Source: Scytolyngbya sp. HA4215-MV1
Lineage (GTDB): Bacteria; Cyanobacteriota; Cyanobacteriia; Leptolyngbyales; Leptolyngbyaceae
Assembly (NCBI GenBank): GCA_019359045.1
Contig: JAHHIA010000003.1
Coordinates: forward strand, 434,001-498,000
Direction of reading: 5' to 3'
Length of the DNA: 64,000 nt
Every line of letters begins with the position of its first letter. Positions within the stretch are counted from its first letter, which is position 1. Both the position numbers and the translations under genes were made by a program. Positions 8,595-18,276 of the stretch are shown here, piece after piece. The notes beneath the pieces were generated by a model that ran no database searches, had not been told where the DNA came from, and saw only the letters and a list, made by a program, of their open reading frames with translations.

Positions 8595-11500
8595 TTATGG
8601 TTGTTGTGGACTGTCAACCAACTGTTGCGTGACTTGAATGATTTCGTCAAACGCAAAGTCTTTTGCCAGTTGTTCGAGATGCTGAGCCAGTTGCCGATGT
8701 TCGGCAGGGATGGCACGAATCACGTTGAGGACTCGCTGTTCTTCACAAAAAATGGCTGCCTGATGGAGCTGCACAATCCAGGCTTGAGGCATGACTGCGA
8801 GCCGCTCAGGTGTGAAGGGAGGATCGTCTGATGGATGCAACGAGTTATCCTCAGAACTGTTATCAGACCCATCGTAGAGATAGCGTAGCCCTAAGTAATC
8901 AGCCATTGCCTGAAATAAGGTCTCAGTTTGAAATGGCTTACTAATGTATTCATTGCAGCCTGCCATCAGCGCCCGTGCTCGATCATCGGCTGAGACTTGA
9001 GCTGTGAGGGCAATAATAATGGTTGAAGGAACCAGCGAAGAATGCGATCGCTCCCAGTTGCGGATTTGTCGAGTTGCTTCATAGCCATCCATGCCTGGCA
9101 TTCGCAGATCCATCCAGATCAGATGCGGTTGCCATTGTTGTCCCATCGAGACTGCCTCTGCTCCATTTGTGACTTCTCGAATTTCTAGCCTCAGGGGTTG
9201 CAGCATTTTTGCCAAGAGTAGGCGATTTTCTGTCTGGTCATCGACAATCAAGATGCGGTAGCTCGGTTGATTGGGTGCCAACCCGGTTACGACTTGTTTG
9301 GGTTGAGTGGATGAGATACCAGCTGTGGCAGCAGACTGTACCGGAATGATGACTTGAAAGGTACTTCCCTGCCCCAACTGACTGGTAACTGTAAGTTTAC
9401 CCCCCATTAATTGCACCAAGCGACGGCTAATTGCCAACCCTAACCCAGTACCCTGATGCATTTGCTTGCCACTCAGTGTCTGCGTAAATGCATCAAAAAT
9501 CAGATTGAGATCTTGGGCATCAATACCCACCCCTGTATCTTCTACCTCCAAGCAGATCGCATTCGATATGGGTAAAGCAGATGCCGTCGGACTCGATAAG
9601 GCTTCAGCCGATGGTTGGACCCGGAGTGTAACATGACCTTGATGAGTAAACTTCATGGCATTGCCAATGAGGTTAATACAAACTTGCTGTAATTTTTGAG
9701 TATCTACGGCGATATATTGCAGCACTCCTGGCAGAATTTCTAATCGAAATTGTAAGTTTTTCTCTTTCGCTTGCTGAGTGAAGGTATTACGTAGTGACTG
9801 GAGAAATGCAAATAAATCAATTGTCTGTGTTTCTACCGTCAACTTTCCGGCTTCAATTTTGGAAAGATCGAGAACTTCATTAATCAGCTTGAGTAAATGT
9901 TCACCATTGTAATAAATCAGTTTCAAGTTTTCTTGTAGATCGGACGATAACCGTGAGTCTCGACTCATGAGTTGGGTGAAACCCAGAATTACATTCAACG
10001 GTGTACGTAGTTCGTGACTCATATTGGCGAGAAATGTACTTTTCGCCTGGTTAGCAGCTTCTGCGGCTTCTTTGGCTTGTTGCAGTGCGAGTTCAGCCTG
10101 TTTGAGTGCAGTGATGTCTGTTAAGGAGCCAATGTAGCCGATGACTGCGCCTGTCGCATCCATTTCTTGTGCAACTTGAACGTAGTACCAATTGATGGTG
10201 CCATCGGGCTGTAGATGCCTGCTTTCGGTGTGATTGAAGATCAGATCATCTGACTTTAGCTGATCGTACCCTGCTTGCCAGTAGGCGAGTAACTGGTCGC
10301 GATCGTCAGGATGGAGGGCATCGATCCAGCCCTTGCCCAGCGCGGATTCTTTGGATCTGCCGGTCATCTCGCTCCAGCGATCGTTGACATAGACACAGTT
10401 CAAAGGTTTATCAAACCGGAAAATGCCAACCGGACTCACCTCTGAGAGAATGCGATAGCGCGCTTCACTTTCTTGCAGGGCACTTTCGGCTCGTTTGCGT
10501 TCAGTGATGTCTCTTACAATGACCAAGCATTCATCCGGACCACAGGGAACCAGGCGAATTTCTTCATCACACAGCACCCCATTTTTCGGAATTTGATGTT
10601 CCCAGACCTGCAACGCTCCCGTTGTCAGTGCTTGTTCAATCCGTTGCAATTGGTATTGCAACAGATCGGGTGGCAATACTTCAGAAAGGTTTTGACGAAT
10701 CGGGATAAAAGTGCCAGCCCGCTGATCGTTGGGTGGAATAAAGCTATGACAAGTGCCATCTCGCCTAATCCGCAGCAGCAGATCGGGGATTGCCGCCAAC
10801 AGAGCGCGGTTGGTTGCCTCACTCTGGCGCAGTTGGGCTTCAGCCTGTTTGAGCTGGGTAATATCGGTGATGGTGCCCACCAGTTTGGTCACTTGTCCCT
10901 GGTCATTGCAAATGGCTTCACCTCGGCTCACCACATGACAGATGGAGCCATCAGGACAGAGCATCCGATGTTCGATTTCGTAAGGAGACCCATAGGCGAT
11001 CGCGGTTTCTACCGCTGTCTGCATCTTGGGTTGATCTTCTAGAGGCAGTAGGTCAAAAATCTCTGGATAGTCGGGTGCTCCTTGCTCTGGAGAAATGCCC
11101 AAAATGCGAAATTGTTCGGCTGACCAGGTACTCTTTCCAGTTGCCACCTCAAATTCCCAGCTGCCGACCCGGGCGATGCGTTGAGCAACGGTCAGAGCCG
11201 CGGTTTTCTCCGCGACTTGTTGCTCCAATTCCTGTGCATAGTTCTGACGCAGTTGGTCTGCCTGGCGCAGCGAACTGACCATCTGGTGGAAAGATGCAAA
11301 TAGGGTTTCAATTTCGGCAACGTGGGTATTGGGTGGCGGTGCATCTAGATTACCATCAGCAATTGCCTGAGCTGCCTGATTGAGGCGCAGGAGCGATCGG
11401 GCAATTCGCTGAGATGTCCAGATACCTAGCCCCACGGACCCTAATAACGCCAACCCGCATAAGGATAGCGTGCCGCGAAGATTTGCCTGAATGCTGCCCA

Positions 11501-12602
11501 TAAAGTCTGAAGCAGGCAGCACGACCACGATGTCCCAATCGAGTTCTCCGCTAAGAGGGATGACTTGTATGAAATAGCGATCGTGGTTTAGCCAGAGCTG
11601 CAATTGCTGTGGATGGATGGTTTGCTGGATCGCAGCGGAGTGTTTTGATAACAGTTGGGCAGTGGCAGCCGTTAGCAGATTCTGGCTATGAACGGCAAGT
11701 AGGCGACGATGCTGCGGAGCCACATTGTCAGCAAGTTTCTTCCGAACGGTGCGATCGAACGGGATTTCACCTGTGGAAGTGGCGACTAATAATCCATTGC
11801 GTTCGATCAAAAATACCTGCCCGGTGCTGCCTGTATTCAGGCTTCTGAGGAAGTCACCCAGTTGGGTTAGGTAAATGCTGGAACCCAATACTCCTTGAAA
11901 CTGCCCCGTTGCATCATAAAACGGCAAAAATCGAACCAGATGCAGAATGGGTTTGTTTTGCCCACGAGAGAGGTTCACTCCCACACTCCATATGCCCTGA
12001 GGCGCCTTTCTAGCTTTGACATACCAGGGGTTGCCGGGTGGATCATTGTGTGGATTGTAGTTGTATCGCGTTTCTTGCAGGATGAGGTTTTGCCCGTTTG
12101 CATCAGCCAGGTAGCGACGGAAGGCATGATTGGGATCGGCGGCATCCAGTTTCCGAAGGGTGAGCCCTTTTCCCAATGGGCGCTCAACTGACAAAAAATC
12201 TCCCTTTCCATTGGCGATCGCTACGCCACTCAGTTGCGGAAAGATTTGCAACTGTTGCACAAAGTGCTGCTCTATTGAGCCGAGGTCGTATCCATCGAAT
12301 CGCCTTTGTCGGAGTAAGGCGGCATTTGTGCGCGTGACGGTCTGAGGCACCGCAAAATAGCTATCCAGCGTTTGCTGAGTGCGATCGCCGATCTCGGTCA
12401 TTAATTGAGCAACCAATTGATCGACGGCTTGCTGCCCACTTCGATAGGACAAGTAGCCGACTAGCCCAACGATGCCCAGCACTTGCACGACAAAGGGCAC
12501 AGTGAATACTAAGCGCAGGGGAATCTTTGAGAGGCGCAGCCAGTTGCTGTTGAATAACCGTCGCCTATGAAGCGTGAAATTTTTAGAGAGATTTTGCTTC
12601 AT
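8595..12602 (-). CDS. Hybrid sensor histidine kinase (dCache-HAMP-PAS-HisKA-HATPase-REC)
   Basis: A 1335-residue membrane kinase. A transmembrane helix near residues 30-50 leads into a large extracytoplasmic Cache-type sensor domain (~55-370). A second helix and HAMP (SLLRLNQAAQAIADGNLDAP, ~400) follow, then three PAS/PAC units (~480-850). HisKA shows MSHELRTPLN with the phospho-His near residue 863. HATPase_c has the N, G1 and G2 boxes (LIGNAMKFTH, EDTGVGID, GTGLGLAI). A receiver domain starts at ~1117 (ILIVDDQ) with the phospho-Asp in WMDLRMPGMDG. The ~70-residue tail is helical, without a clear HxxKG Hpt motif. The signal is unknown; Cache domains usually bind small molecules. No response regulator is adjacent, so phosphorelay to a distant Hpt protein is likely. 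Confidence 0.93.
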   Translation of the reverse strand: MKQNLSKNFTLHRRRLFNSNWLRLSKIPLRLVFTVPFVVQVLGIVGLVGYLSYRSGQQAVDQLVAQLMTEIGDRTQQTLDSYFAVPQTVTRTNAALLRQRRFDGYDLGSIEQHFVQQLQIFPQLSGVAIANGKGDFLSVERPLGKGLTLRKLDAADPNHAFRRYLADANGQNLILQETRYNYNPHNDPPGNPWYVKARKAPQGIWSVGVNLSRGQNKPILHLVRFLPFYDATGQFQGVLGSSIYLTQLGDFLRSLNTGSTGQVFLIERNGLLVATSTGEIPFDRTVRKKLADNVAPQHRRLLAVHSQNLLTAATAQLLSKHSAAIQQTIHPQQLQLWLNHDRYFIQVIPLSGELDWDIVVVLPASDFMGSIQANLRGTLSLCGLALLGSVGLGIWTSQRIARSLLRLNQAAQAIADGNLDAPPPNTHVAEIETLFASFHQMVSSLRQADQLRQNYAQELEQQVAEKTAALTVAQRIARVGSWEFEVATGKSTWSAEQFRILGISPEQGAPDYPEIFDLLPLEDQPKMQTAVETAIAYGSPYEIEHRMLCPDGSICHVVSRGEAICNDQGQVTKLVGTITDITQLKQAEAQLRQSEATNRALLAAIPDLLLRIRRDGTCHSFIPPNDQRAGTFIPIRQNLSEVLPPDLLQYQLQRIEQALTTGALQVWEHQIPKNGVLCDEEIRLVPCGPDECLVIVRDITERKRAESALQESEARYRILSEVSPVGIFRFDKPLNCVYVNDRWSEMTGRSKESALGKGWIDALHPDDRDQLLAYWQAGYDQLKSDDLIFNHTESRHLQPDGTINWYYVQVAQEMDATGAVIGYIGSLTDITALKQAELALQQAKEAAEAANQAKSTFLANMSHELRTPLNVILGFTQLMSRDSRLSSDLQENLKLIYYNGEHLLKLINEVLDLSKIEAGKLTVETQTIDLFAFLQSLRNTFTQQAKEKNLQFRLEILPGVLQYIAVDTQKLQQVCINLIGNAMKFTHQGHVTLRVQPSAEALSSPTASALPISNAICLEVEDTGVGIDAQDLNLIFDAFTQTLSGKQMHQGTGLGLAISRRLVQLMGGKLTVTSQLGQGSTFQVIIPVQSAATAGISSTQPKQVVTGLAPNQPSYRILIVDDQTENRLLLAKMLQPLRLEIREVTNGAEAVSMGQQWQPHLIWMDLRMPGMDGYEATRQIRNWERSHSSLVPSTIIIALTAQVSADDRARALMAGCNEYISKPFQTETLFQAMADYLGLRYLYDGSDNSSEDNSLHPSDDPPFTPERLAVMPQAWIVQLHQAAIFCEEQRVLNVIRAIPAEHRQLAQHLEQLAKDFAFDEIIQVTQQLVDSPQQP

Positions 12603-13156
12603 CAGCTATTTGCTTGCTGCCTCACTCAATCAACCTACGTTCTATCTACTAAGGAGATTTCCAGAGAAGATTTTACCCTCTGCCATTGCCCTACGACTTC
12701 GCTCAGGGCAAAAGCTTGGCTGGGCGGAGTCTAAGCCAGCGGGTAATTTGTTTGCTAGAAATCTCCTAAGATGTCACCTTTTAGCTAAGGAAAATTGTGT
12801 TTTGATCTTGATCGGGAAAACGAGATGTCAAAACCTATCCTCCCATCACCGGAGAAGGGTAATGTCTAACACAGTGATAACATTTGTCAATTTGATTCAG
12901 GAAGAGATGCTGAGCGGAAATTAGCGAGGCAAGGTGGTAACGCTCACAAAAATAGCCAGGGTTTCTCCAACTTTAGAAAAATTCTGCCCATTGGTAGTGC
13001 TTCAAAGGTGTGGTTGATATTTTTGAAAGCTTTACTCAGCAAAGCTTTCAAAAATATCAACCACATGTCTAGACGCTGTTTATTTTTGGGGACGCCCCTT
13101 GCCATGCCAACCTGTAGAAAGGGCATGACCCTGCTGAGCCATGCCCGATTCCGACT
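12603..13156. other. Intergenic region with a long hairpin element
   Basis: Spacer upstream of the sensor kinase and downstream of the Ro60-like gene. The open frame at 12574-12924 has no recognisable protein character. The region holds a dispersed-type sequence CTACGACTTCGCTCAGGG (12690-12707) and the 81-bp palindromic element listed separately. Confidence 0.5.
12993..13073 (-). repeat. 81-bp palindromic element, copy A
   Basis: A perfect 24-bp inverted repeat (13010-13033 and 13041-13064, 7-nt loop) is flanked by GGTAGTGCTTCAAAGGTGT-like and ATGTCTAGA ends. Read on the minus strand it aligns along its full 81 bp with 17886-17966. It would form a very stable hairpin and could also end transcription of the Ro60-like gene at 13157. 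Confidence 0.85.
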
Positions 13157-14665
<1,509 letters not shown>

Positions 14666-14873
14666 AAAATCAAAGGAGGCAGATGTTGCACGCGGAGCGG
14701 GGAGTCACCGCGCAAGTTGGGGAAGCTGGCTGAAGAAAGTCCTTCCTTCAGGGATGCCTGCTTAAGGTTCAGGCTTGCAGCGTATTTCTCAGATACGCAC
14801 CTGGTTGGTTGAGAGAATGTAAGCTTCCGCGATCGGGGCGCGGCAACAACTGCCAAAAGGTATTAGAAAAGGG

Positions 14874-15001
<128 letters not shown>

Positions 15002-15030
15002 AAAGATGGGATGTTTCGAGTACTGGAGTG

Positions 15031-15059
15031 AAACTATCTCCCTCAAAACAAATGGTCAA
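15031..15059 (-). promoter_or_regulatory. Possible promoter for the Y-like RNA
   Basis: On the minus strand TTGACC (15054-15059) is followed after exactly 17 nt by TAGTTT (15031-15036), placing a start near 15020-15025, about 20 nt before the first base of the terminal helix. It sits in the gap after the stop of the ubiquitin-like gene. Confidence 0.4.
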
Positions 15060-15062
15060 TTT

Positions 15063-15380
<318 letters not shown>

Positions 15381-15415
15381 ATGCGGTTAAATTTTGGGTA
15401 CAGGCACAATGCCTG

Positions 15416-15463
15416 AGCAAGGTCGCAATGCCTTGCGGTTCAGCAAGGTCGCAATGCCTTGCG
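15416..15463. repeat. Tandem 26-bp repeat of a near-palindrome between tRNA genes
   Basis: AGCAAGGTCGCAATGCCTTGCG occurs at 15416-15437 and 15442-15463. Each copy is itself close to palindromic (CAAGG..CGCAATG..CCTTG). It separates tRNA-Ser from the His-like tRNA and may serve as a processing signal or be a dispersed repeat. Confidence 0.6.
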
Positions 15464-15479
15464 ACCCAACTGATTTGGG

Positions 15480-15552
15480 GTGTCCGGCGGGACTCTAACC
15501 CGCTAATCCTGGATTCACAGACCAGCACCGCGATCGCTTTGGTTTCGGACAC
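15480..15552 (-). tRNA. Degenerate tRNA-His (GTG)-like gene
   Basis: The acceptor GTGTCCG/CGGACAC is a perfect 7 bp, and the T-stem GCGGG/CCCGC is perfect. The anticodon arm is CTGGT-CTGTGAA-TCCAG with GTG and a U31-U39 mismatch. Key bases are lost: the T-loop reads TTAGAGT instead of TTCRANY, and the D-loop consists of AAA plus the HIP1 palindrome GCGATCGC with no GG. The extra G(-1) of tRNA-His is absent. It is probably not a normal translating tRNA; it may be a relic or a tRNA mimic. Confidence 0.55.
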
Positions 15553-15554
15553 AG

Positions 15555-15628
15555 TGGAGCCAAGGGGAGTCGAACCCCTAACCTCCCGCTTGCAAGGCGG
15601 GCGCTCTGGCCAGTTGAGCTATGGTCCC
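15555..15628 (-). tRNA. tRNA-Ala (TGC)
   Basis: Anticodon arm CCCGC-CTTGCAA-GCGGG with TGC, D-arm GCTC...GAGC, T-arm AGGGG-TTCGACT-CCCCT, discriminator A. The acceptor GGGACCA/TGGCTCC keeps the G3-U70 pair used by alanyl-tRNA synthetase but has an A4-C69 mismatch. No CCA is encoded. It is first in the minus-strand tRNA series. Confidence 0.75.
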
Positions 15629-15664
15629 AGTCTGGATGAGTCCGAGTTGGCATCGAAGGCGTGA

Positions 15665-16110
15665 GTGTGACTATTGAGGATTACAAATCTGAGCTTGCAG
15701 ATTACGGAAAATGATCCTTGCAGTTGAAATAGGGGACAAACACATCAGCTTGCTGCCTGGTTTGTTACCTCATACTACATATACTACAAATAGATTACAG
15801 AGGTGTCAAGAGGGTGCTAAAAAAAGGCGTTGCTGAAAAGCAGGATGATTTAGAACGAAGTTTCAAATCATTCAGCATCATTTTCATCCCGTTGTTGAGC
15901 AACGCAAAAAAAATTGGGTTGATCGATAAAACTTAGTCAATTGCGAAGCGGGAATGCAGGCGTGACATCAGCAAACTGCGCGATGCAGTCAAGCCGAAGG
16001 GCGCTGCTCAACGCATCCACAAGAAACCAGGAATCAGAATTTAACAGGGCGTTTCCTTCTGGCTCCTGACTCCCGACTCCTGAATACTTCAATCAGCGCA
16101 TCGATCGCAA
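15665..16110. other. Intergenic region upstream of the tRNA series
   Basis: No coding frame was recognised. It contains a small inverted-repeat element (15826-15905) and, at 16029-16082, the TGGCTCCTGACTCC heptamer-type repeat common in cyanobacterial spacers. The promoter for the minus-strand tRNA series should lie in its left part. Confidence 0.4.
15826..15905. mobile_element. Small inverted-repeat (MITE-like or IS-end) element
   Basis: GCGTTGCT at 15827-15834 is inverted as AGCAACGC at 15898-15905, with A-runs outside both. GGCGTTGCTGAA is a frequent terminal sequence of cyanobacterial IS elements. There is no transposase frame between, so this is at most a non-autonomous remnant. Confidence 0.4.
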
Positions 16111-16905
16111 TTAGACCATCGATCGCACCACACCCCCATCGACCCGCAACGCCGCCCCATTGGTTGCAGACGATCGGGGACTGGCGATATAGGCAACCAG
16201 GGCGGCGACTTCTTCGGTGGTAGCAAATCGCTGAATCAGAGAAGAAGGGCGCGTTTTGGCAAAGAATTCTTTCTCCACCTGTTCGGGTGAAATGTTTTGC
16301 TCTTTCGCTAACCCGTGAATGAAATCTTCGACCCCTTCCGATCGCGTCGGTCCTGGCAAAACCGAATTCACCGTCACATTGGTGCCAACGGTTGTTTCTG
16401 CTAATCCCCGTGCCAGCGCGATTTGGGCAGTTTTCGTAACTCCATAGTGGATCATTTCGGCTGGAATATTCACACCAGATTCACTCGAGATAAAAATGAT
16501 GCGTCCCCAGTCTTTCTGCAACATTTTGGGCAGGTAATAGCGCGACAGTCGCACGCCGCTCATCACGTTCACTTCTAGAAATTTCATCCATTCGTCGTCT
16601 GAAATTTCGGCAAAGGCTTGAGCCCCATAGATCCCCAAATTATTGACCAAAACATCGACTTCTGGAACCTGTTCGAATAATGCGGTTGCGCCATCGCTGG
16701 TGCCTAAATCGGCAACCATTCCTTGTAGATTGGCATGGGGGGTGGTTTGTTTGATCTGATCGATCGCGGCATTGACTCGTGCTTCGGTACGTCCGTTGAG
16801 GATGACAGTGGCACCTTCCTGGGCAAGTGTTGCGGCGATCGCGAGTCCAATTCCAGCAGTTGAGCCGCTGACCAGTGCCACTTTATTCGTCAGTTGCAAG
16901 TCCAT
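16111..16905 (-). CDS. SDR family oxidoreductase
   Basis: A 264-residue classical short-chain dehydrogenase. It has the Rossmann nucleotide motif SGSTAGIG near the N-terminus, the structural VNNLG, the catalytic Ser in ISSESG, and the YGVTK (YxxxK) pair. The end carries NGAALRVDGG, typical of the family. The frame opens at 16950, but the ATG at 16905 (MDLQLTNKVALV) is preceded by AGAGGAT and gives the standard length. The substrate cannot be told from sequence; similar proteins are annotated as 3-oxoacyl-ACP reductase-like. It is divergent from the E1-like gene. Confidence 0.88.
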   Translation of the reverse strand: MDLQLTNKVALVSGSTAGIGLAIAATLAQEGATVILNGRTEARVNAAIDQIKQTTPHANLQGMVADLGTSDGATALFEQVPEVDVLVNNLGIYGAQAFAEISDDEWMKFLEVNVMSGVRLSRYYLPKMLQKDWGRIIFISSESGVNIPAEMIHYGVTKTAQIALARGLAETTVGTNVTVNSVLPGPTRSEGVEDFIHGLAKEQNISPEQVEKEFFAKTRPSSLIQRFATTEEVAALVAYIASPRSSATNGAALRVDGGVVRSMV

Positions 16906-17233
16906 GGGTATCCTCTTCTGTTGCGAGATGTTGTTGCCAACCAAATTCAATGTAAATCTGTCGAAGTGTTACGGTGTATTCTGTTACCAGCCCTGAATGG
17001 GGGACGATCGGATGTCCAGGTCAGGATATCCAGGTCAGAATGTCACTGTTGCATCAGTCTGGACGGTGGATGAATCCAACGGGCTCCGTGCATAAATGCG
17101 CTAATAAAAACAGGAACTCGCCTATTGGAACGGTTTTCTCTGGGATCTGTCACCATCCCTTCGAGAGAGAATGTTGATGCGATCGCAAGAGGGCGTAGCA
17201 TTTGGATACAGAGCTAGCGGAGCAGACCCGCGT

Positions 17234-17873
17234 ATGAATTTTCTGTTGCATGAACAGCTTTATCCCACTGATGCAGTGATGGCAAAGTTAAAAAACTATC
17301 CGATCGTCCTTTGTGGTGCAGGGGCATTGGGTGCCAATTTGGCAGAAAATCTGGCGGGGGCGGGGGCGGGAGCGCTCAAGGTGATCGATCGCGATCGCAT
17401 TGAAGAAGGCAACCTTTCTACCCAACCCTACTACCGCTCTGATGTGGGTGCTTTCAAAGCCAAGATCTTGGCAAACAATCTGTATCGGGCGATCGGAACC
17501 AAGGTGGAAGCGGAAACCAAAGAATTGACTGCCACCAATGCACCGCAATTGCTGAAAGCGAGCCAACTGATTGTGGATGTGTTTGACAACAGTTCTTCCC
17601 GACAGGTGCTCAAGGGCTATGCTGAGCAAAGGGGGGGTTGCCTGTCTTCATGCTGGACTCTCGGCGGACTATGCAGAGGTGATTTGGAATGAAGCATATC
17701 GAGTGCCTTCGGATGCCCAGGATGATATTTGCGATTATCCTCTGGCGCGGAATTTGGTGATACTCACGGTTGCTGTTGCCAGTGAAGCGATCGTGTCTTT
17801 TATGGCGACGGGTGAACAACGCAATTTCACAATTACGCTAAAGGATTTAGCGGTGCGATCGTTGAAGTTATAA
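17234..17873 (+). pseudogene. E1/ThiF-like adenylyltransferase, frameshifted by one G in a G7 run
   Basis: The first frame (ATG at 17234, MNFLLHEQLYP; the open frame begins at 17171) has the nucleotide-binding loop CGAGALGANLAENL, the Asp/Arg segment VIDRDRIEEGNLSTQ and VDVFDNSSSR, all typical of ThiF/MoeB/E1 enzymes that adenylate the C-terminus of ubiquitin-like proteins. It runs out of register at 17631-17637 (GGGGGGG). The rest continues in another frame from about 17637 (GVACLHAGLSADYAEV...) to the stop at 17873. Removing one G restores a continuous ~212-residue protein. This could be a true inactivation, an assembly error, or slippage on the G run. Cys in DDICDYP is the only candidate catalytic Cys I noticed in the C-terminal half. 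Its possible partner is the 66-aa ubiquitin-like protein at 15063. Confidence 0.8.
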
Positions 17874-17885
17874 AGCCGATTATGT

Positions 17886-17966
17886 TCTAGACATGTTGTT
17901 GGCATTTTTAAAAGCTTTGCTGAACAAAGCCTTTAAAAATACCAACAACACCTTTGAAACACTACC
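17886..17966 (+). repeat. 81-bp palindromic element, copy B
   Basis: It starts TCTAGACATGTTGTTGG and ends CCTTTGAAACACTACC. Its imperfect arms (GTTGTTGGCATTTTTAAA and its complement) enclose GCTTTGCTGAACAAAGC. It aligns base for base with copy A (12993-13073, opposite strand); most differences fall at mutually compensating arm positions. Confidence 0.85.
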
Positions 17967-18054
17967 TGATTACGCATCCCTTTTTGGATCAAGAGTATTG
18001 TCCATTTTGACTGCCGAGTTTGCTGCTTGAAGGCGAGGTGCTGCTATCTTGAGC

Positions 18055-18104
18055 TTAAGTCCATCTTAAGTTGGACTTAAATCGGTTAACTGAGTAAACT
18101 CAGT
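18055..18104. promoter_or_regulatory. Two adjacent inverted repeats upstream of the STAND gene
   Basis: TTAAGTCCA (18055-18063) is inverted as TGGACTTAA (18072-18080). Nine bases on, ACTGAG-TAAA-CTCAGT (18089-18104) is a second perfect inverted repeat. They could be operators for a dimeric regulator, possibly the HTH-like N-terminus of the next gene itself; this is untested. Confidence 0.4.
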
Positions 18105-18276
18105 AATATTCCAGAGAGGGTTGAATCGAAGGACTGGCTTTCTAGAGAATCTTTCAGACATAGATTCAAATATTTTGCAAAGAAGGCTTCGTCATGAAGT
18201 TCTAGATACTCCTTAGGGGCTGATTTCAGACCACCCTCCTTCGCGCCTCCTGTTGTTCTAAAATCGTGTGCTATCC

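Larger units (their letters stand above)
17874..18276. other. Intergenic region with hairpin element and paired inverted repeats
   Basis: It carries copy B of the palindromic element (17886-17966) and two inverted repeats (18055-18104) ahead of the STAND gene. No coding frame was recognised. Confidence 0.5.

Noticed and set aside
12574-12924. Open frame of 116 codons overlapping the sensor kinase start
   Set aside because: It crosses a dispersed-repeat-like sequence, has no family features, and overlaps the kinase 5' end.
15826-15905. Complete insertion sequence
   Set aside because: There is only a short inverted repeat and no transposase frame; kept as a possible remnant.
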